From NCBI GenBank assembly GCA_012295275.1, contig CM022675.1, positions 3,035,536 to 3,095,535 of the forward strand: a DNA stretch of 60,000 bases, given 5' to 3'. A program made the position numbers and the translations under genes. A model generated the notes under the pieces. The model searched no databases and had not been told where the DNA came from. It worked only from the letters and a program-made list of their open reading frames with translations. This stretch comes from Chrysomallon squamiferum (lineage: Eukaryota > Mollusca > Gastropoda > Neomphalida > Peltospiridae). The first letter of the stretch is position 1. Every line of letters begins with the position of its first letter. This document shows positions 56,951 to 60,000 of the stretch, in pieces.

Positions 56951-57772
56951 ATTAAACAGAGCTTGTATAGAAGTATTTCTCATTATTACCAGTGAATACA
57001 AAAATCACAAATTGTTTATCAAAAACTTCTGTAGTGTTCACGTTCTTTTCCTTGGAAACATGGAGGTTAGCAAACATTTGTTATTAATGGATAATACTTG
57101 ATTTTATTTTTGATGCATTTTATAAATTTATATTTTTGCAGATGTTGCTGTTGGTGTTTCAGTAACTGTGGTTATACTTTTAGTAGCATGTGCAATTGTT
57201 GCTCTTGTTTATATGAAAAGGTAAATACAGTTACCGTTCTTGATTGATATCTTGAGATAACTCTATATTTATGTAATAATGTTTCATTTCATAATTTATT
57301 TAATACATATAACAAACAAACAAAGAAATAATAATAACAGTAGTAGTAGTAATAACAATATTAATAATAACAATAATAAAATTAATTATTATTATTATCA
57401 GCATTACTATTATTATTATTGATTGTCATTATTTTTTTAATTGTTATTTTATTTTGCTTATTTCATATTAATTGATTGCTTTTTCTTAAAAATAAATATT
57501 AAAAATATATATTTTGGTTTCTAAATCAGTTTTTTTTTTCTTATTGCAGGAAAAATATTTTTTGCTTTCAACAAAAGTCAGCAGACGTCATTCACAACAA
57601 CAGCAACAACTCAGTGACTACAACAACAGTAACAGAAACTGTGAACAGTGCAATCAGTGACTCAAATTATGAGCGACTCAACACAACTCAAAGTTCTCAA
57701 AATGAGTACATGAACGTGCCACGTGAAACAGAACATGTTTACTGTGTAATTGGCTCAAATGCTGAAGATTAA
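51734..57772 (+). CDS. Gene H: CTLD/WSC receptor, ectodomain to tail, no signal exon in window
   Basis: Exons: 51734-51901 (CTLD1 N-half), 52639-52793 and 53474-53615 (WSC), 54077-54205 (CTLD1 C-half), 54510-54707 and 54956-55078 (CTLD2), 56423-56473 and 56728-56787 (stalk), 57142-57220 (transmembrane), 57550-57772 (tail). Stalk 1 (from 56103) has lost its 3' end and donor by deletion; skipping it keeps phase. Other frames are open. CTLD2 has YWIGLKRDKQIVWFDSF. WSC gains an extra cysteine (RSCYQ) and reads VLCVGLQ in place of VMYVGLQ. The tail has SNYERL and EYMNV, but the last motif is YCVI, not YCVM. The 5' junction copies that of F, so H is probably the distal half of a second fused double-ectodomain gene. 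Confidence 0.78.
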
Positions 57773-57817
57773 AACAAATAAACTTTGACTGAGTGAAAAA
57801 CTCAATCTGCTAGTTAA

Positions 57818-57823
57818 AATAAA
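57818..57823 (+). terminator. Poly(A) signal of gene H
   Basis: AATAAA about 45 bases after the stop, in the conserved family 3' flank. A closer AATAAA is at 57777-57782. Confidence 0.5.
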
Positions 57824-58884
57824 ACTTTTACATGTGTACCGTACTAACATTTTTATTTTTTATTGTTTTTATTAGCATATTCAGGAAAATACTAAAACAC
57901 ACATTAATCAATTTAACTTAATATTTATAATAGTAATAATAATAATAATAACAATAATAGCTGACTTTAATTTGATAATTCGGATGATTATTTAATTTAT
58001 AATTAGTAATTTGTAATAATAACATACATATATTCACACATCTCTACATGCACTTTTATTTATATATATATTTCTGTGTATACCTGTATGGGCACATACA
58101 CAAACACATATATATGCCTTATCTATCTCTCTATCTGTCTGTCTGCCTACCTATCTATCTATCTCAGTACATCAGTATACACACATTTACACCTGATAAC
58201 TGATAGATATTTCACTAATTAACTGCAAGCTATTATTCACAAAAATACAAAACACACATCTATTCTTAACAGTTAAAATAATCACCAGAAAATGAAATAA
58301 TAATCTGTTCTCCTTTGAGACTTATTTTAACTAATTCCAGTTCCAACCAGTGACCTTGACACGTTTGCTGGTATTTAACATTACTTAATGTCAATATTGA
58401 ACTGCTTTGAATTAAAATATTTTGAGAAATGGAGGAGTATGTTAAAAATTAAAGAGGTATCAATAAAAAATAAAATTACCAAAATGAAGTTATATATCTG
58501 TATATATGTACATGTATATACGTATATGCAAAAACAATTTATGCATACAAACACAAACATAAACAGATGTGTGTGTGTGTGTAAGAGAAGGAATGTAAAA
58601 TACAAAAGTATTTTCTTGTTAAATTTGTGCAATTCAGAGCTGAACACACACAAATCATTTCCTGATCCAGCCAGTATCCCATGTCTGGTTTTCCTGTCTA
58701 TGTGAGTGTATAAATCTTAATAATAAATAAGACTAGTCCATGTAGTAACATCAGTTTTCCATATTTTTATGATTCTTAACCATTGTATGTCACCTTGTAA
58801 TTAATTATATATTACAAATTATACAACATTTGTTCTTCCTATGAAATCAAGAAATCACAAAAGAACACAGAATTATTAACATAA

Positions 58885-59476
58885 TCAACCTCTCACAGAA
58901 TCAAGGTGGCTGTAATCATCACTGGTGTAATCAGCTTTTTTCAAATCCATGTCAGCGATGTTGTAGTCATCTTCAGTCACAGCAGCGATATGGTTGTACG
59001 TCTCATTATGAGAACTTGTTGACTTTGGTGCTGTTGTATCGTAATCACCTTCCATGACGTCTCTGATGTGGTTGTATGTTTTGTCATGAGTAGACATGGA
59101 CTTTGGTTTTGATTCAGTTGTATCATAATCACCTTCAACGTTGCTGTCAGTGTGGTTGTAGTTGATATTCTGACTGTCAACGATGTAAGACCCAGATGTT
59201 TTGTTCTTCTTCATCTTTTTGTTTATTTGACTGTAGACATCAGAACTTGATTTAACTTGATTGCTGTTATTTAGGATGTTGTAGTCATCATCAGTGTCAT
59301 TGTTGTAGCTGTTATTTGTTTGAACATTCGCTGCAATTAGATCAGATGCCAGTCTGTAGTCGCTGGAGTTTGGCTTGGTTGCCATGGTAACATCTGTTAA
59401 AGTTTCAAACTCGTAATGTGAATCAGTGTCTGGTTTGATCTCATCGTAATCTGACAAGTTTTGATGATTCACAGAT
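58885..59476 (-). CDS. Gene I: multi-tyrosine cytoplasmic tail exon, rest beyond the window
   Basis: About 195 open codons ending in HLDSVRG and a TGA. It contains 15 tyrosines, with YxxI/L motifs YDEI, YNIL, YSQI, YNHI, YNHI and YSHL, and repeated E-[GD]-D-Y blocks. The acceptor is inferred as TCAG|A at 59476. Between here and the window end there is no transmembrane exon where B and C have theirs: the interval jumps from the tail acceptor through an ATT repeat to sequence matching the intron beyond it (about 59650, compare 7490 in B). Stalk-like codons (FESSASEHSGRETTPF) appear at 59940-60000. Either this gene lost its membrane span or it is a pseudogene; the ectodomain lies outside. Confidence 0.6.
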
Positions 59477-59558
59477 CTGATTCGTCGAGTCAGGCTGCTT
59501 TCTGGTTTAGTCTTGAAACAAAATGTATGTGATCTGAAGAAAACATATTAAAAAAAAA

Positions 59559-59559
<1 letters not shown>

Positions 59560-59609
<50 letters not shown>
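59560..59609. repeat. (ATA/TAA)n microsatellite at deletion site in gene I
   Basis: A run of about 16 ATA units immediately 5' (minus strand) of the tail exon. It occupies the place where the transmembrane exon and its flanking introns would be. Confidence 0.85.
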
Positions 59610-59939
59610 AATGTCATAATAACAGTAATAAAATTAATAAATAATTTGACTTGTAGTAGTACCTCTAAAATTACAAGAACTATACACTTCTGCTATCGTA
59701 AATTTCAACATAATAATAAATAATATCAAATATTTTATTATTTTGTCAGAATTCTGTTACCACCAGATATGTATACACGTTCTTTTAACCATGTCACATT
59801 ATTTCATTTAATTTTTTGCTTGTTATGTTTCAAAATTTATTTATTTGTGTGTTTGTTAAATTACGCCAACAATGGTTTAATCATAAATATCGATTATGAA
59901 TTTATAGAAATTATTAATTAAGTACTTATTGTTTTGCTT

Positions 59940-60000
59940 GTTACGGAAATGAACGGAGTTGTTTCCCTTCCAGAGTGTTCAGATGCAGATGACTCGAACA
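59940..60000 (-). CDS. Gene I first stalk exon, partial
   Basis: Minus-strand codons FESSASEHSGRETTPF align with the stalk exon of gene B (7797-7901, FESSASVKSGRETTPF). At the position of B's GTAAAA donor, gene I has GCAAAA, so splicing here would need a GC donor. The exon runs off the window. Confidence 0.4.

Overview
This is AT-rich eukaryotic DNA from an animal, most likely a mollusc or another lophotrochozoan. Short phase-compatible exons lie between long introns full of ATTT/ATT, CA/TG and CT microsatellites. I see no prokaryotic or viral genes. The window is a tandem and inverted cluster of one multi-exon receptor family, invaded by a few other elements. The single-frame ORFs in the region are mostly exons of these genes read into their introns.

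The ancestral gene, best seen in the intact 12-exon gene at 26211-32313 (+), encodes: a signal peptide; the N-terminal half of a C-type lectin-like domain (CTLD1); a two-exon WSC-like cysteine-rich module; the C-terminal half of CTLD1; a complete second CTLD (two exons); three small Ser/Thr-rich stalk exons; one transmembrane exon; and one cytoplasmic tail exon. All ectodomain exon junctions are phase 1, except the junction inside the WSC module (phase 0). WSC therefore sits inside CTLD1 as a removable phase-1/phase-1 cassette.

There are two tail types. Plus-strand genes carry a roughly 74-residue tail with an ITIM-like SNYERL, a CD28-like YMNM/YMNV and a YCVM/YCVI motif. Minus-strand genes carry a roughly 190-residue tail with up to 15 tyrosines and repeated YNHI/YNHL motifs. 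Two ectodomain subtypes (C/E-like and A/B/D/F/H-like) are distributed independently of tail type, which points to shuffling.

Layout: gene A (+, 5' truncated by the window) 244-5033; B (-, pseudogene) 5956-11541; CT repeat and Tc1/mariner relic 11.6-12.2 kb; featureless AT-rich DNA to 15.6 kb; C (-, pseudogene) 15649-23546; inverted-repeat intergenic region shared head-to-head with D; D (+, intact) 26211-32313; a truncated SELENOO-like fragment 34.75-36.37 kb with a foldback element in its intron; E (+) 37245-42951, which has lost its transmembrane and tail exons and runs into F (+) 43608-49175, which has no signal exon, so E and F can be read as one two-ectodomain receptor; G (-, tail-only remnant) 50233-50800; a 200-N assembly gap; H (+, no signal exon in window) 51734-57772; and I (-, tail exon, rest beyond the window) 58885-60000. 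The tail-to-tail arrangement (+ gene facing a - tail) occurs three times: A/B, F/G and H/I.

The cluster looks like a young, rapidly rearranging repertoire of lectin-like cell-surface receptors with two kinds of tyrosine-based cytoplasmic tail. Function in recognition or immunity is inferred from domain and motif content, not shown. Exon limits come from reading splice sites and phases by eye across paralogues, without transcript data.
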